NCBI GenBank assembly: GCA_014360995.1
Contig: JACIWL010000008.1
Location: 1-57,212, forward strand
DNA length: 57,212 nt
Direction: 5' to 3'
Source: Candidatus Bipolaricaulota bacterium
Lineage (GTDB): Bacteria; Bipolaricaulota; Bipolaricaulia; Bipolaricaulales; Bipolaricaulaceae
The first letter of the stretch is position 1. Each line of letters begins with the position of its first letter. A model generated the notes under the pieces. The model ran no database searches, was not told where the DNA came from, and was given only the letters and a program-made list of their open reading frames with translations. This document shows, one piece after another, positions 33,049-40,747 of this stretch. The position numbers were made by a program, and so were the translations under genes.

Positions 33049-33572
33049 ACGTCATACGGGGGAGAAGGAGCGTTCTACGGTTCACTGGGGAGCCGGTGAG
33101 CGAGGAAGAGCTCTCCAAAATTTTAGAGGCCGGAAGGTGGGCCCCTTCTTATGCCAACTCGCAGCCCTGGGTTTTTATCGTGGTGAAAAGCGAGGAGACG
33201 AAGAAGAAGCTCGGAGCACTCGTGGAAAGGATCGCCCTTTTCCGCCGGGGAAAAGTGGCGTTAAGCGGGCATGGCCTTGGGGATCCGGCGGTGGTGATCG
33301 TGGTGGCGGTAGACCCCATGAAGGACCCGCGCCATCACGTGGAGGCCGGGGCGGCGGCCACCCAGAATATGGCCCTCATGGCCCATGCCTTGGGCTTGGC
33401 CTCCTACTGGGCTGGGATATATGGGGAGCCCGCGGAGCGGGAGGTGCGCCGCATCCTTGGCCTTCCCCGGGGATATCGGGTCATCTCCATCCTCCCCATA
33501 GGCAAACCCGCCTATCAGGGGGAAAGCGAGCGAGCAGATCTCTCGGAGCTTGTCCGTTACGAAAAGTTCTGA
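33030..33572 (+). CDS. Nitroreductase family protein
   Basis: The 180-residue flavoenzyme has the FMN-binding start IRGRRSVLRFTGEPVSEEEL and the phrases EAGRWAPSYANSQPWVFIVV, AGAAATQNMALMAHALGLASYW and RVISILPIGKPAY. Members reduce quinones, flavins or nitro compounds with NAD(P)H. ATG 33030 has AAAGGGGG upstream. It is a close paralogue of the broken gene at 35156-35705. The downstream thrC frame overlaps its 3' end. Confidence 0.92.
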   Translation: MSNELLNVIRGRRSVLRFTGEPVSEEELSKILEAGRWAPSYANSQPWVFIVVKSEETKKKLGALVERIALFRRGKVALSGHGLGDPAVVIVVAVDPMKDPRHHVEAGAAATQNMALMAHALGLASYWAGIYGEPAEREVRRILGLPRGYRVISILPIGKPAYQGESERADLSELVRYEKF

Positions 33573-34683
33573 GTTGACCGGGCTTTTTTGCTTCCGCTGC
33601 GGCCCAAAAAGCGTAGCTTTTGGCGACCTCTGCCCGGATTGCGGCCTTCCTCTCTCCTTCACCAAAACCGGGGCCTTGGAAGGGAAAGGACCGGGTATTT
33701 GGCGTTTCTCCTCCTTCCTTCCTGAGGCAAGGCCGTTGAGTTTGGGGGAGGGGAACACCCCGTTAATCCCAAGCCTTAGGCTGGGAGAGGAGCTTGGGGT
33801 TGACCTTTGGTTCAAGCTGGAAGGGGCCAATCCCACGGGATCCTTCAAGGACCGGGGAGCGGCCGTTATGGTGGCGGTTTTGCGGGAAAAGGGTGGAAAG
33901 GCCCTGGCCGACGATTCCTCAGGAAATGCTGGAGCTTCCTTGGCTGCCTATTGCGCCCGAGCCGGAATCCCCTCCCTCATCTTCGTTCCCGCTTACGCTT
34001 CGGGACCGAAGGTGAACCAGATCAAGGCCTATGGGGCAAGACTTGTTCCAGTTTCCGGACCAAGGCAAGCGGCAACTCAAGCCCTTCTTGAAACTATCTC
34101 CAAGGACCCCCAAATCCATTATGCCTCCCATAACCACTCCCCCTATTTCCTTGCCGGCCTTCGCACCCTGGCCTACGAGCTTTTCCTCGATCTTTCGGAA
34201 AAAAGCCCCGATCACCTCGTGGTTCCCCTGGGAGGAGGCGGCCTCTTCCTTGGCCTTTTTTACGGCTTCTCTGAGCTTCTTGCGCTGCAAAAACTTTCAA
34301 AAATGCCAAAGATCCACATCGTTCAGCCCGAGGCCTGCGCTCCCATCGTTAAGGCCTTTCTTAGCGGAAAGGCGGAGCCGGATGAGGTGGTCCCTTCTGA
34401 GACTGTGGCCGAGGGCACAAGGATCCCCAAGCCTGCGCGGGGAGCGGAGGTCCTTTGGGCCCTAGGAAGATGCCAAGGGAAGGCCCTTACCGTAAGTGAA
34501 GAAGAGATCATCCAAGCTCAGGGAGAACTTGCCCAGAAGGAGGGGGTTTACGTTGAGCCCACCTCGGCTTTAGCCCTAGCCGGGCTGAAAAGGCTTGCTT
34601 CCGCTGGGGAAATTAAGGAAGGGGAGAGAGTCGTCCTCCCCCTTACCGGTTCTGGATTAAAGGCAGGAGGTGGAAGATGCTGA
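33550..34683 (+). CDS. thrC: Threonine synthase
   Basis: The protein has an N-terminal zinc-ribbon-like stretch (CFRCG...CPDCG, about residues 14-32), GEGNTPL, the PLP lysine in NPTGSFKDRG, DDSSGNAGASLAAY, the glycine loop VPLGGGGL and the C-terminal EPTSALALAGL. It makes L-threonine from O-phosphohomoserine in the cytosol. The start is unsure: TTG 33550 gives 377 residues and overlaps the nitroreductase, TTG 33574 removes the overlap and eight residues; neither has a good ribosome site. It overlaps the next gene by seven bases. Confidence 0.9.
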   Translation: MSVTKSSELTGLFCFRCGPKSVAFGDLCPDCGLPLSFTKTGALEGKGPGIWRFSSFLPEARPLSLGEGNTPLIPSLRLGEELGVDLWFKLEGANPTGSFKDRGAAVMVAVLREKGGKALADDSSGNAGASLAAYCARAGIPSLIFVPAYASGPKVNQIKAYGARLVPVSGPRQAATQALLETISKDPQIHYASHNHSPYFLAGLRTLAYELFLDLSEKSPDHLVVPLGGGGLFLGLFYGFSELLALQKLSKMPKIHIVQPEACAPIVKAFLSGKAEPDEVVPSETVAEGTRIPKPARGAEVLWALGRCQGKALTVSEEEIIQAQGELAQKEGVYVEPTSALALAGLKRLASAGEIKEGERVVLPLTGSGLKAGGGRC

Positions 34684-35159
34684 TCGGGATACTGTCCGAC
34701 ACCCACGATCATCTTCCCCTTCTTCGCAAGGCCCTGGGAATGATGAAAGAGCGCGGGGTGGAATTGGTGCTGCACGCCGGGGACTTCGTCTCGCCTTTTA
34801 CCGCGGAGCCCTTTCGGGAGGCGGGGCTCAGGGTGATCGGGGTTTTCGGCAACAACGACGGGGACAAGCTTTACCTTCGCGAGCGCTTCCGGGAAGTCGG
34901 GGAGATCTTCTTTCCTCCCCATGAGTTCGAGCTCGGCGGGCGGCGCGTGGTCCTTCTGCATGAACCGCGAGCCTTGCAGGCTTTAGTTGAGTCCGGGAAG
35001 TATGACCTTTTAGTCTACGGCCACACCCACCGCCCGGAGGTCCGTCAAGGACGAACTTTGGTGGTCAATCCCGGGGAAGCCGGGGGATGGCTCACGGGCC
35101 AGCCCACGGCGGCCCTGGTGGACCTCGCTTCCCTGCGCGCGGAGATAATCTACCTTTAG
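34677..35159 (+). CDS. YfcE/MJ0936 family metallophosphoesterase
   Basis: The 160-residue protein is a single calcineurin-like domain: ILSDTHDHLPLL (Asp, His), LHAGDFVSP, VFGNNDGDK, VVLLHEP and the metal site VYGHTHRPEV, ending VNPGEAGGWL. Relatives hydrolyse phosphodiester bonds with two metal ions; the natural substrate is not known. ATG 34677 overlaps the thrC end, and its 3' end overlaps the broken nitroreductase by four bases on the other strand. Confidence 0.93.
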   Translation: MLIGILSDTHDHLPLLRKALGMMKERGVELVLHAGDFVSPFTAEPFREAGLRVIGVFGNNDGDKLYLRERFREVGEIFFPPHEFELGGRRVVLLHEPRALQALVESGKYDLLVYGHTHRPEVRQGRTLVVNPGEAGGWLTGQPTAALVDLASLRAEIIYL

Positions 35160-35705
35160 CCCATCCTCTCCTGGACCACGAGTTCGGAGAGGGGAAGGCG
35201 CTGTCCGGGCTCCGGCTCGTAGGCGGGCTTTCCCAGAGGAAGCAGGGCCACCACCCGCATGTGCCGGGGTATGCCCAAAAGCTTCTTGATCTCCCGCTCC
35301 ACCTCTTTCCGGCCAGCTACCCCGGCCCAGAACGAGGCGTATCCCAGGGCGTGGGCCAGGAGAGCCATGTTCTGGGTGGCGGCGGCCCCGGCCTCCAGGT
35401 GGTGCAGGGGATCCTTAGCGGGAGCGACCACCACGGCGATCACCACGGGAGCCTCGCCCAGTCCGGCCGCAGTCAGGGCCACACGACCAGGCCGAAAGAT
35501 GAGAACCCTCTCCCACCACGGACCCCAGAGCCTTTATCGTCTGGGGATTCCGGACAACGATGAACTTCCAGGGTTGGCTGTTGGCGTACGAGGGGGCCCA
35601 ACGCCCTGCTTCCAGGATCTTGCGAAGGTCCTCTTCGGGTATTGGATCGGGTTTGAATCTCAGCACACTGCGACGCCCCTGTATGACGCTCAACAGATCT
35701 GTCAT
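35156..35705 (-). pseudogene. Nitroreductase, broken by a single-base frameshift
   Basis: Two minus-strand frames (35415-35705 and 35156-35482) together give one nitroreductase closely like the 33030 protein. The N-terminal part reads IQGRRSVLRFKPDPIPEEDL, EAGRWAPSYANSQPW and KALGSVV; the C-terminal part resumes as ERVLIFRPGRVALTAAG and AGAAATQNMALLAHALG. Dropping one base from the CCC run at 35512-35514 (a G on the coding strand) restores the reading and aligns with LVERIALFRRGKVAL of the paralogue. It is either a recent pseudogene or a sequencing or assembly error. Its ATG overlaps the stop of the Prx-nitroreductase gene. Confidence 0.85.
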
Positions 35706-36703
35706 TTTTCCTCCTTTGGAAAAGCGTTCCAGCCCAGCACTTCCGCGAGAGGCCTGCGTATCCTTGGGCCGAGCTCGAGCTCGCGGTGTTTCTCGCTTAG
35801 GTCAGCCGGGTCTCCTGGCCAGCCCAGGACCACCAGGGTGATGAGTATGTAGTCCTCGGGGATGCCCAGGGCCCGTTTCACCGCCAAGGGGTCGTACCCG
35901 GCTATAGGGTGAGCCACCAGCCCAATCTGGGTGGCTTGTACCATGAGGAATCCCACGGCCAGACCGCAGTCGAACAGGAAATAGTCGCGGTGGTCGGAGA
36001 GGCGGCAATCTAAATCCGGATGGGAGGCCACAGCCACAATCGCCGGCGCCTTCAGAGCCCAGTAGTTCCCGCCCGGGAGAGCCTTTTTCACCTCCTCCAG
36101 TTTTTCGCCCTGGGCCACCACGAATCGCCAGGGTTGGTTATTGAAACAGGAGGGGGCAAGGTGGGCGGCCTCGATGAGGCGGGTGATGTCCTCCTGAGGA
36201 ATGGGGTCTGGTCGCAGGGCCCGCTTGGCCCGCCGCACGGCAATGAGGGCATTCACATTTCGCTCGGCTTTAATCAGCGCCTCCAAAGTGGTCAAAACCT
36301 CCTCCACGTGGCCGGGTACCAGCACATTCCGCCAGGCCCAGCGCACCACTCCGGCCCGGTCCAGAAGAAATGTGGACCTCACGAATTTTCCCTCCGAACG
36401 CACTCCATAAGCCTCCGCTAGCTTCCCATCTTCATCGGAAAGCAAAGGGAACTCCAGCGCGTTCCTTTCCGCAAAGCGGGCCAAGCGCATGGGGCTGTCG
36501 GGCGAGACCCCCACCACCTCCGCTCCTTGACTCCGAAACCGGGGAAGGTTTTCCTGGAACTCCCGCGCCTCCCGCGTGCAGCCAGGTGTGCCTGCACGGG
36601 GAAAGAAATACAGAACCACGTAGCGGCCGAGAAGGGACGTCAGGGGAAAGGCTCGCCCATCTTTGTCTGGCAGAGTAAAATCAAGACCGAAATCAAAAAG
36701 CAT
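35702..36703 (-). CDS. Peroxiredoxin-nitroreductase fusion protein
   Basis: The 333-residue protein joins two redox enzymes. Residues 1-145 are a BCP/AhpC-type peroxiredoxin with the peroxidatic site PRAGTPGCTREAREF (Cys about 45) and no nearby resolving Cys. From about 150 on it is a nitroreductase (VRRAKRALRPDPIPQEDI, HLAPSCFNNQPWRFVV, GLAVGFLMVQATQIGLVAHP). Such a fusion is known from Thermotoga maritima. The nitroreductase part probably supplies electrons for peroxide removal. I chose ATG 36703, with AAGGGG upstream, over a GTG six bases earlier. It shares its promoter region with the divergent DUF1573-rhodanese gene and is followed by the broken nitroreductase. Confidence 0.93.
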   Translation of the reverse strand: MLFDFGLDFTLPDKDGRAFPLTSLLGRYVVLYFFPRAGTPGCTREAREFQENLPRFRSQGAEVVGVSPDSPMRLARFAERNALEFPLLSDEDGKLAEAYGVRSEGKFVRSTFLLDRAGVVRWAWRNVLVPGHVEEVLTTLEALIKAERNVNALIAVRRAKRALRPDPIPQEDITRLIEAAHLAPSCFNNQPWRFVVAQGEKLEEVKKALPGGNYWALKAPAIVAVASHPDLDCRLSDHRDYFLFDCGLAVGFLMVQATQIGLVAHPIAGYDPLAVKRALGIPEDYILITLVVLGWPGDPADLSEKHRELELGPRIRRPLAEVLGWNAFPKEEK

Positions 36704-36731
36704 TGGCACCCCTTTCGCTATGCATTATAGT
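36703..36731. promoter_or_regulatory. Overlapping divergent promoters
   Basis: Rightward: TTGGCA (36703-36708) and TATAGT (36726-36731) with a 17-bp spacer, for the gene at 36762. Leftward: TATAAT (complement of 36724-36729) for the Prx-nitroreductase gene, its -35 unclear. The two -10 boxes overlap, so polymerase binding on one side should exclude the other. Read by eye. Confidence 0.6.
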
Positions 36732-36761
36732 GCAGCGGGTGTTTTTGCCCAGGAGGTGGCT

Positions 36762-37805
36762 ATGAACCTCTTCTTCGCCTGGGTTTTGAGCGCTATTTTG
36801 GGCCTTTCCCTGCTTGGGGCTCCCCGGCTTTCCGTGTCCGAGGAAGTTTACGATTTCGGGGAAGTCAAGGAGGGAATTTTAGTGGTCCACCGGTTCATCC
36901 TGAGCAATGTGGGGGATTCCGTGCTCACTTTCACGCGCCAGCCCGCCACGAGTTGCGGCTGCACCAGCGCCCCCCTTTCCAAAACTTCCCTTGCTCCAGG
37001 GGAGTCAGTGGCCCTGGAAGTGCGCTTTGAGACCACCGGTTACGGGGGGAATCGGGTGACACGATATGTTTACGTTTATTCCGATGATCCGGAGACTCCG
37101 CAGCTCACCCTCGTCATGCAGGGGTACGTGGCGCCCTGCGCTGCCTATGAAGACTCGGCCTATATGCTCCGTTACCGATACCGGCTGATCTTGGATGTGA
37201 GGGAGCGGGAGGCCTTTGCCCGCAGCCATCTTTTGGGAGCGGTAAATGTTCCGGCCGCGGAGATCGCGGAGGCTTTTTCGTGGCTTCCGCAGGCCACAAT
37301 GTATATCTACGACGAAGCGGGGGAGACGGGCCTTTCCGTGGCGGAGGTCCTGCGGCGCCAGGGCTTTTGGGCCGTGCGGGTTTTGTCCGGAGGCCTCGCC
37401 GGATGGGTCAAGGAACTCGGTAACTACCTTCTCATTGGCGAAGCGGTTACATCAGAGCCCCTGTACTCTCCTGCCGCTGTCCCTGCCTCCCGCCTGGCCG
37501 AGGACTACATGATCATCCTGGACTTCCGAGAAAAGGAGGCCTATGACCAAGAACATCTTGTGGGGGCTATCCATGTTGGCCCAACTGGCCTTGACGCCCT
37601 TTTGGATTACCTTTTGCTGGCGGCATCCCAAGCTCCCGAGCTTCAGCCCTACATTTTCTGCGTGGACGAAGGCGAGGGAGTGGCCCAAGAGGCTGCACAA
37701 TTCCTGCAGGCCTTGGGCTTAACCCGCGCCTACGCCCTCGTGGGGGGCCTGTCTCAGTGGCGCATCCGCTACGGCTCGGACTTCATGCTCAAACGGGAAC
37801 CCTAA
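36762..37805 (+). CDS. Secreted DUF1573 protein with two rhodanese domains
   Basis: The 347-residue protein has a signal peptide (1-19). A DUF1573 Ig-like domain follows (about 24-122: VYDFGEVKEGILVVHRF, TSCGCTSAP, LTLVMQGYV). Two rhodanese-like domains fill the rest: about 130-220 (LILDVREREAFARSHLLGAVNVP) and 245-340 (IILDFREKEAYDQEHLVGAIHV). In the first, the catalytic Cys position reads YDEAGETG, so it should be inactive; in the second FCVDEGEG keeps a Cys. A periplasmic sulfur or redox role, or protein binding, is possible. ATG 36762 has AGGAGG. It overlaps the 37802 gene tail to tail by four bases. Confidence 0.85.
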   Translation: MNLFFAWVLSAILGLSLLGAPRLSVSEEVYDFGEVKEGILVVHRFILSNVGDSVLTFTRQPATSCGCTSAPLSKTSLAPGESVALEVRFETTGYGGNRVTRYVYVYSDDPETPQLTLVMQGYVAPCAAYEDSAYMLRYRYRLILDVREREAFARSHLLGAVNVPAAEIAEAFSWLPQATMYIYDEAGETGLSVAEVLRRQGFWAVRVLSGGLAGWVKELGNYLLIGEAVTSEPLYSPAAVPASRLAEDYMIILDFREKEAYDQEHLVGAIHVGPTGLDALLDYLLLAASQAPELQPYIFCVDEGEGVAQEAAQFLQALGLTRAYALVGGLSQWRIRYGSDFMLKREP

Positions 37806-38701
37806 AATTTGAGCTCAAACCCCATCCTGATCCAAATGAGGCCCGAAAGATCGAACCGGGTCGCTGAGTAAATGAGGACCTGAGAAAAGTTGATCTTCAT
37901 CCCGATCTCCTCCCATTTGAAGCCGAAGAAGTCGAACGCCGTGGCGGAGTAGACGGATACAGGATCTACCGTTACCCCAAGGTAGAGCTTCGCCCAGTCC
38001 AAAGAGAAGCCGCTATCAACGCGGAGGGAGGCTCCAAGGTCCACAATGGGCTGGAAGAAGCGGTAGTTCACCCCTAACTCTCCGAACCCCAAGCCCATCC
38101 AGGTGAACATCCAGGTGGTGTAAAGGCGCCAACATTCCCCGGACCAGGCGAAGTGTAGAAGCTCTTCCTCGAAGTACCAGCCGGAAACCAGGGTCACGTC
38201 CGTCCAAGGGTCATCATCGATGAGGGCGTAAATGTTCATCACGCCAAAGCCGGTGAGACTCCGAATAAGGAAACCGGGCTCCTCTCCCACTCCAAACTCC
38301 AGGATCAGCCCCACAGTGTAGGCGGGTGTCTGGCAAGGAGGGGCCAAGTTCCCCAGAAGGAACATCCCGCCCAGGAAGAAGGGGCAGCATCCACCGCTCA
38401 CCGCGAGCGTCCAGCGGGAAAAGCAGGGGTCAAAGGTGAGGCCGCTTTTCAGGGTGATCCCGGAGAAGTTGAGCCAAAACCAAATGTGCTCGGCCTCCAG
38501 TCCAGCCAGAGAGAGGACGGTCAGACTTTTCACCCCGCCCTTCCCCACGTCCATGCTGAGGGTGAACGCGGCGTCCATGGAAGGGGGGGTGCCAGGGAGG
38601 AAAAGGAAATCCATTCCCAAAGATCCAGAGAAGGAAAGTTCTTGAGCCAAGACGGGAAAAGCCAAAGCCAAAACCGGCAAAATCCAAAGTTTATTCCGCA
38701 T
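37802..38701 (-). CDS. Secreted beta-rich protein, possible outer-membrane barrel
   Basis: The 299-residue product has a signal peptide (MRNKLWILPVLALAFPVLAQ) and a body of amphipathic strand-like segments such as LYLGVTVDPVSVYSAT, with the repeated phrase SATxFDxxGxxW near the C-terminus (two copies). It ends in FELKF, a terminal Phe as in outer-membrane barrels, and carries a GGCCPFF cysteine pair. It appears distantly related to the 7689 protein, but I cannot name the family. ATG 38701 has AAGGAGG upstream. No enzyme motif is seen. Confidence 0.65.
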   Translation of the reverse strand: MRNKLWILPVLALAFPVLAQELSFSGSLGMDFLFLPGTPPSMDAAFTLSMDVGKGGVKSLTVLSLAGLEAEHIWFWLNFSGITLKSGLTFDPCFSRWTLAVSGGCCPFFLGGMFLLGNLAPPCQTPAYTVGLILEFGVGEEPGFLIRSLTGFGVMNIYALIDDDPWTDVTLVSGWYFEEELLHFAWSGECWRLYTTWMFTWMGLGFGELGVNYRFFQPIVDLGASLRVDSGFSLDWAKLYLGVTVDPVSVYSATAFDFFGFKWEEIGMKINFSQVLIYSATRFDLSGLIWIRMGFELKF

Positions 38702-38755
38702 GTTTCCGCCTCCTTGCAAACCAAAGCCTAGGAGGAAAGCCGGCGGGGAAGGAGC

Positions 38756-38780
38756 AAAAAGGGGCGAGCGAGGTCGCCCC
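38756..38780 (-). terminator. Rho-independent terminator of the COG2403 gene
   Basis: On the minus strand GGGGCGA (38780-38774) pairs with TCGCCCC (38767-38761) around a six-base loop, followed by a TTTTT run (38760-38756). It lies about 30 bases past the COG2403 stop and before the 38701 start. Confidence 0.8.
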
Positions 38781-38809
38781 TTTGTCCGGTTTTTCCAGGA
38801 CCCTTTGCC

Positions 38810-40120
38810 TTAGAGAAGTTCCCGCAGGACTTCTTCCAAGGTGGGGTGGCCGATCTCCTGAAGCTCGTAGTGCACCCGCGTGGCAGGCTTGGGAAGTGCG
38901 ATCAGCCGCCGGAGGTCCACCGGAGTGGCGATGAGGATGGCCTCGCAGGGGACCCGGCAGATGGTCTCGGCCAGGTCCCGGATTTGGTGATCACCATAGC
39001 CCATGGCGGGAAGGACCGGGCCGAGGTGGGGATAGAGCTCGAAGGTCTCACGGATGGAGTTCACAGCATAGGGGCGGGGGTCCACCAAGGTGGCCCGGAG
39101 TTTCCTCGCCGCCACCGCTCCGGCCCCAAACGGCATCTCCCCGTGGGTGACGCTGGGGCCATCCTCAATGGCCAGGACTTTCTTTCCCGCCACTACCTCC
39201 GGCTCCTCCACGCTGACGGGGGAGGCCGCCTCCACCACCCGGGCCCGCGGGTTTAGCTCATAAATGGAGTGCCTCAAACGCTCGATGTCTGCAAGAGGCG
39301 CGGTGTCGATCTTGTTGATCACCACCACGTCGGCCATGCGGATGTTCACCGAGCCCGGCCAATAGGTGCGCTCGTGCCCGGCCCGCAAAGGATCGGTCAC
39401 CACGATGAGGACATCGGTCCTGAAGAACGGGAAGTCGTTGTTCCCCCCGTCCCAGAGGATGACGTCGGCTTCCTCCTCGGCCATGCGCAGGATTTTTCCG
39501 TAATCTACGCCGGCGTAGACCACCGTGCCCTCGCGCAGGTGGGGTTCGAACTCCTCCCTTTCCTCAATGGTGCAGTTGTAGCGATCAAGATCGCTAAGGG
39601 TTTCAAATCTCTGCACCACCTGGCTTCGCAAATCCCCATAGGGCATGGGGTGGCGAACGACCACCACCTTCTTTCCCCAGGACTTGAGGATCCGGGCCAC
39701 CTTGCGGGTTGTTTGGGACTTTCCGCACCCGGTGCGGACGGCGCACACGGCCACCACCGGCTTTTTCGCGGAAAGCTGGGTGGAGGTAGGGCCAAGGAGC
39801 CAGAAGTCCGCGCCCGCGGCCTGGGCCACCGCCGCCCGCTCCATCACATACTGGTGGGAAACATCGGAATAGGCGAACACCACACGGTCCACCTGATGGT
39901 GGCGCACCAGTTCCGCCAAGCGCTCCTCCGGCTCGATGGGAATGCCCTCAGGATAAAGGGGGCCGGCCAGCTCCGGTGGATACCGCCGTCCGGCGATGCC
40001 CGGGATTTGGGCGGCGGTGAAGGCCACCACTTCATACTCTGGATTATCCCTAAAAAACACGTTGAAGTTGTGAAAGTCGCGCCCAGCAGCACCCATGATG
40101 ATGACTTTGGTCCTACGCAT
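38810..40120 (-). CDS. COG2403 P-loop GTPase, cyclic 2,3-diphosphoglycerate synthetase-like
   Basis: The 436-residue protein has a dehydrogenase-like N-terminal start (VIIMGAAGRDFHNFNVFF), then the P-loop CAVRTGCGKSQTTRK near residue 130, ILWDGGNNDFPFF and the nucleotide phrase VVINKIDTAP, and a C-terminal extension. COG2403 includes the archaeal cyclic 2,3-diphosphoglycerate synthetase, which makes a thermoprotectant solute, but most bacterial members are uncharacterised. ATG 40120 has GAGGTGA upstream and a leftward TATAAT (complement of 40157-40162). A terminator follows. Whether this organism makes the cyclic compound cannot be told from here. Confidence 0.85.
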   Translation of the reverse strand: MRRTKVIIMGAAGRDFHNFNVFFRDNPEYEVVAFTAAQIPGIAGRRYPPELAGPLYPEGIPIEPEERLAELVRHHQVDRVVFAYSDVSHQYVMERAAVAQAAGADFWLLGPTSTQLSAKKPVVAVCAVRTGCGKSQTTRKVARILKSWGKKVVVVRHPMPYGDLRSQVVQRFETLSDLDRYNCTIEEREEFEPHLREGTVVYAGVDYGKILRMAEEEADVILWDGGNNDFPFFRTDVLIVVTDPLRAGHERTYWPGSVNIRMADVVVINKIDTAPLADIERLRHSIYELNPRARVVEAASPVSVEEPEVVAGKKVLAIEDGPSVTHGEMPFGAGAVAARKLRATLVDPRPYAVNSIRETFELYPHLGPVLPAMGYGDHQIRDLAETICRVPCEAILIATPVDLRRLIALPKPATRVHYELQEIGHPTLEEVLRELL

Positions 40121-40156
40121 GTAGGTTCACCTCGCGTTGCTCGCTTTGTGCGTCCC

Positions 40157-40164
40157 ATTATAAC
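40157..40164. promoter_or_regulatory. Divergent -10 boxes between the COG2403 gene and pgsA
   Basis: Leftward TATAAT is the complement of 40157-40162; rightward TATAAC is 40159-40164 with a weak TTGCTC (40137-40142) 16 bp upstream. The layout repeats the overlapping -10 design seen at 36.7 and 41.6 kb. Confidence 0.45.
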
Positions 40165-40192
40165 CGAAATTTCACTGGTTTTCCCGTTTCTG

Positions 40193-40747
40193 ATGGGTAA
40201 CATCCAGGTTGTGACTTGGGCCAACGTTTTGACCTCGGCGCGGCTCGCTTTGGTGGGGCCGCTGGTTTGGGCGGTCCTCTACGGGAGATTTTCTCTGGGT
40301 CTTGGCCTGTTCCTTTTGGGCGTGGCCACGGACATCCTGGACGGCTGGGTGGCGCGGCGGGAGCGGCCGACCATCGCCGGCCAACTCCTCGACCCCCTTG
40401 CCGATAAGGTCTTCTATTTCTCCCTGAGCGTGGCCTTTCACTGCATCGGCCGGCTCCCCCTTTTGGCCGTCCTCCTTTTTCTCATCCCTCAGCTTGGGAT
40501 CGGAATCGGCACAGTGGTCCTTTGGCGGAAGAAAGAGGAACTTCGAGCGCGCTGGGCGGGTAAGGCCGCCGCCGCCCTCACCGCCCTAGCCAGTGGGCTT
40601 CTTTTTCTCACCCCGGTTGGGGTGTGGGTCTATTGGGCAGCGGTTGCCGCCCAGTTTTGGGCAGGTGTTTACTATCTAGTCCAGCAAGCCAGGCGTCGAA
40701 CTCCGGAGGAGGCGGGGCCTGGAATTCCCGCCAGTCGCCCGCGCTAG
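40193..40747 (+). CDS. pgsA: CDP-alcohol phosphatidyltransferase (PgsA type)
   Basis: The 184-residue membrane enzyme has four to five helices and the CDP-OH-P motif DGWVARRERPTIAGQLLDPLAD (residues about 50-72: DG-x2-AR-x8-G-x3-D-x3-D). The start TWANVLTSARL resembles PgsA, which makes phosphatidylglycerophosphate in the inner membrane; another CDP-alcohol transferase is possible. ATG 40193 has no clear ribosome site and a GTG at 40211 is an alternative. The last 140 bases overlap the 3' end of the rluD gene on the opposite strand. Confidence 0.85.
   Translation: MGNIQVVTWANVLTSARLALVGPLVWAVLYGRFSLGLGLFLLGVATDILDGWVARRERPTIAGQLLDPLADKVFYFSLSVAFHCIGRLPLLAVLLFLIPQLGIGIGTVVLWRKKEELRARWAGKAAAALTALASGLLFLTPVGVWVYWAAVAAQFWAGVYYLVQQARRRTPEEAGPGIPASRPR

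Noticed and set aside
39269-40192. Long plus-strand frame upstream of and in frame with pgsA
   Set aside because: It runs antisense to the COG2403 gene; PgsA begins at the 40193 ATG after a promoter-like region, and the upstream part has no helices or motifs.
40608-40747. pgsA-rluD overlap as a sign that one gene is misread
   Set aside because: Both proteins show full family motifs in their frames, and their conserved ends reach into the overlap, so both are kept.
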